A stretch of 6,461 nt of DNA, from NCBI GenBank assembly GCA_013695115.1, contig JACDBD010000144.1, forward strand, positions 1 through 6,461, given 5' to 3'. The DNA is from Actinomycetota bacterium. GTDB lineage: Bacteria; Actinomycetota; Acidimicrobiia; IMCC26256; JACDBD01. Shown here one piece after another: positions 6,324 through 6,461 of the stretch (position 1 is the first letter of the stretch; each line of letters starts with the position of its first letter). The notes under the pieces were generated by a model. The model had not been told where the DNA came from. It saw nothing but the letters and a program-made list of their open reading frames with translations, and ran no database searches. The position numbers and the translations under genes are program-made.

Positions 6324-6461
6324 CTAGGCGACGGACGGGAGGCGCAGGTTGGGGTCGGCGCCGGCGTCCAGCGGCGTGGGCCCGTCGGCCCGGAGCCGCC
6401 ACCAGGCGGTCGCCGCGATCATCGCCCCGTTGTCGGTGCAGAGGGCCGGCGGGGGCAGGAA
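6324..6461 (-). CDS. tsaD: tRNA threonylcarbamoyladenosine transferase TsaD, C-terminal end (partial)
   Basis: The last 45 codons of a gene whose 5' end lies beyond the window; too short to have been obvious by length alone. The frame reads [19 protein letters not shown] followed by [12 protein letters not shown], the conserved C-terminus of TsaD/Gcp. The Asp in CTDN is a metal ligand of the active site. With TsaB and TsaE, TsaD attaches the threonylcarbamoyl group to A37 of ANN-decoding tRNAs. It stops 118 bp before the groES ATG on the same strand; tsaD-groES adjacency is common in Actinomycetota. Confidence 0.93.
   Translation of the reverse strand, partial: FLPPPALCTDNGAMIAATAWWRLRADGPTPLDAGADPNLRLPSVA

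Overview
This is a GC-rich, densely coded chromosomal segment carrying housekeeping and CoA-related genes. The minus-strand order tsaD - groES - (...) - guaB3-type gene - (...) - guaA, an HrcA/CIRCE heat-shock site and a FadD19-like acyl-CoA ligase point to an actinomycetote. The divergence from mycobacterial and streptomycete proteins suggests a lineage such as Acidimicrobiia, but that is inference. I see no phage, insertion sequence, CRISPR array, rRNA or tRNA.

Layout from left to right. Positions 1-31 hold half of a hairpin repeat that abuts the guaA stop. Positions 32-3334 (minus strand) are a tight operon transcribed right to left: a CBS-less GuaB3-type IMP dehydrogenase/GMP reductase-family protein, then a GNAT acetyltransferase 2 nt later, then GMP synthase 4 nt later. 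Positions 3335-3576 contain no confident gene. They hold a tandem repeat of about 100 bp whose two copies each carry a hairpin with compensatory base changes; the copy nearest guaB3 runs through its start codon. Positions 3577-4254 (minus) encode a NudL-type CoA pyrophosphatase. Position 4277 onward (plus) encodes an acyl-CoA ligase. Their start codons are only 22 bp apart, around a nearly perfect dyad that looks like a bidirectional leaderless promoter. The ligase converges on groES with 3 bp between the stop codons. groES (minus) has a perfect CIRCE operator and a strong ribosome binding site. The window ends in the C-terminus of tsaD.

Functional themes: the left operon makes GMP from IMP or XMP. 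The central divergent pair both act on CoA, one consuming it to form thioesters and the other hydrolysing free CoA or CoA esters. The right end is a chaperonin and tRNA-modification pair. The most unusual features are non-coding: the hairpin repeat family bracketing the gua operon, and the symmetric promoter. I did not find a new multi-gene system.
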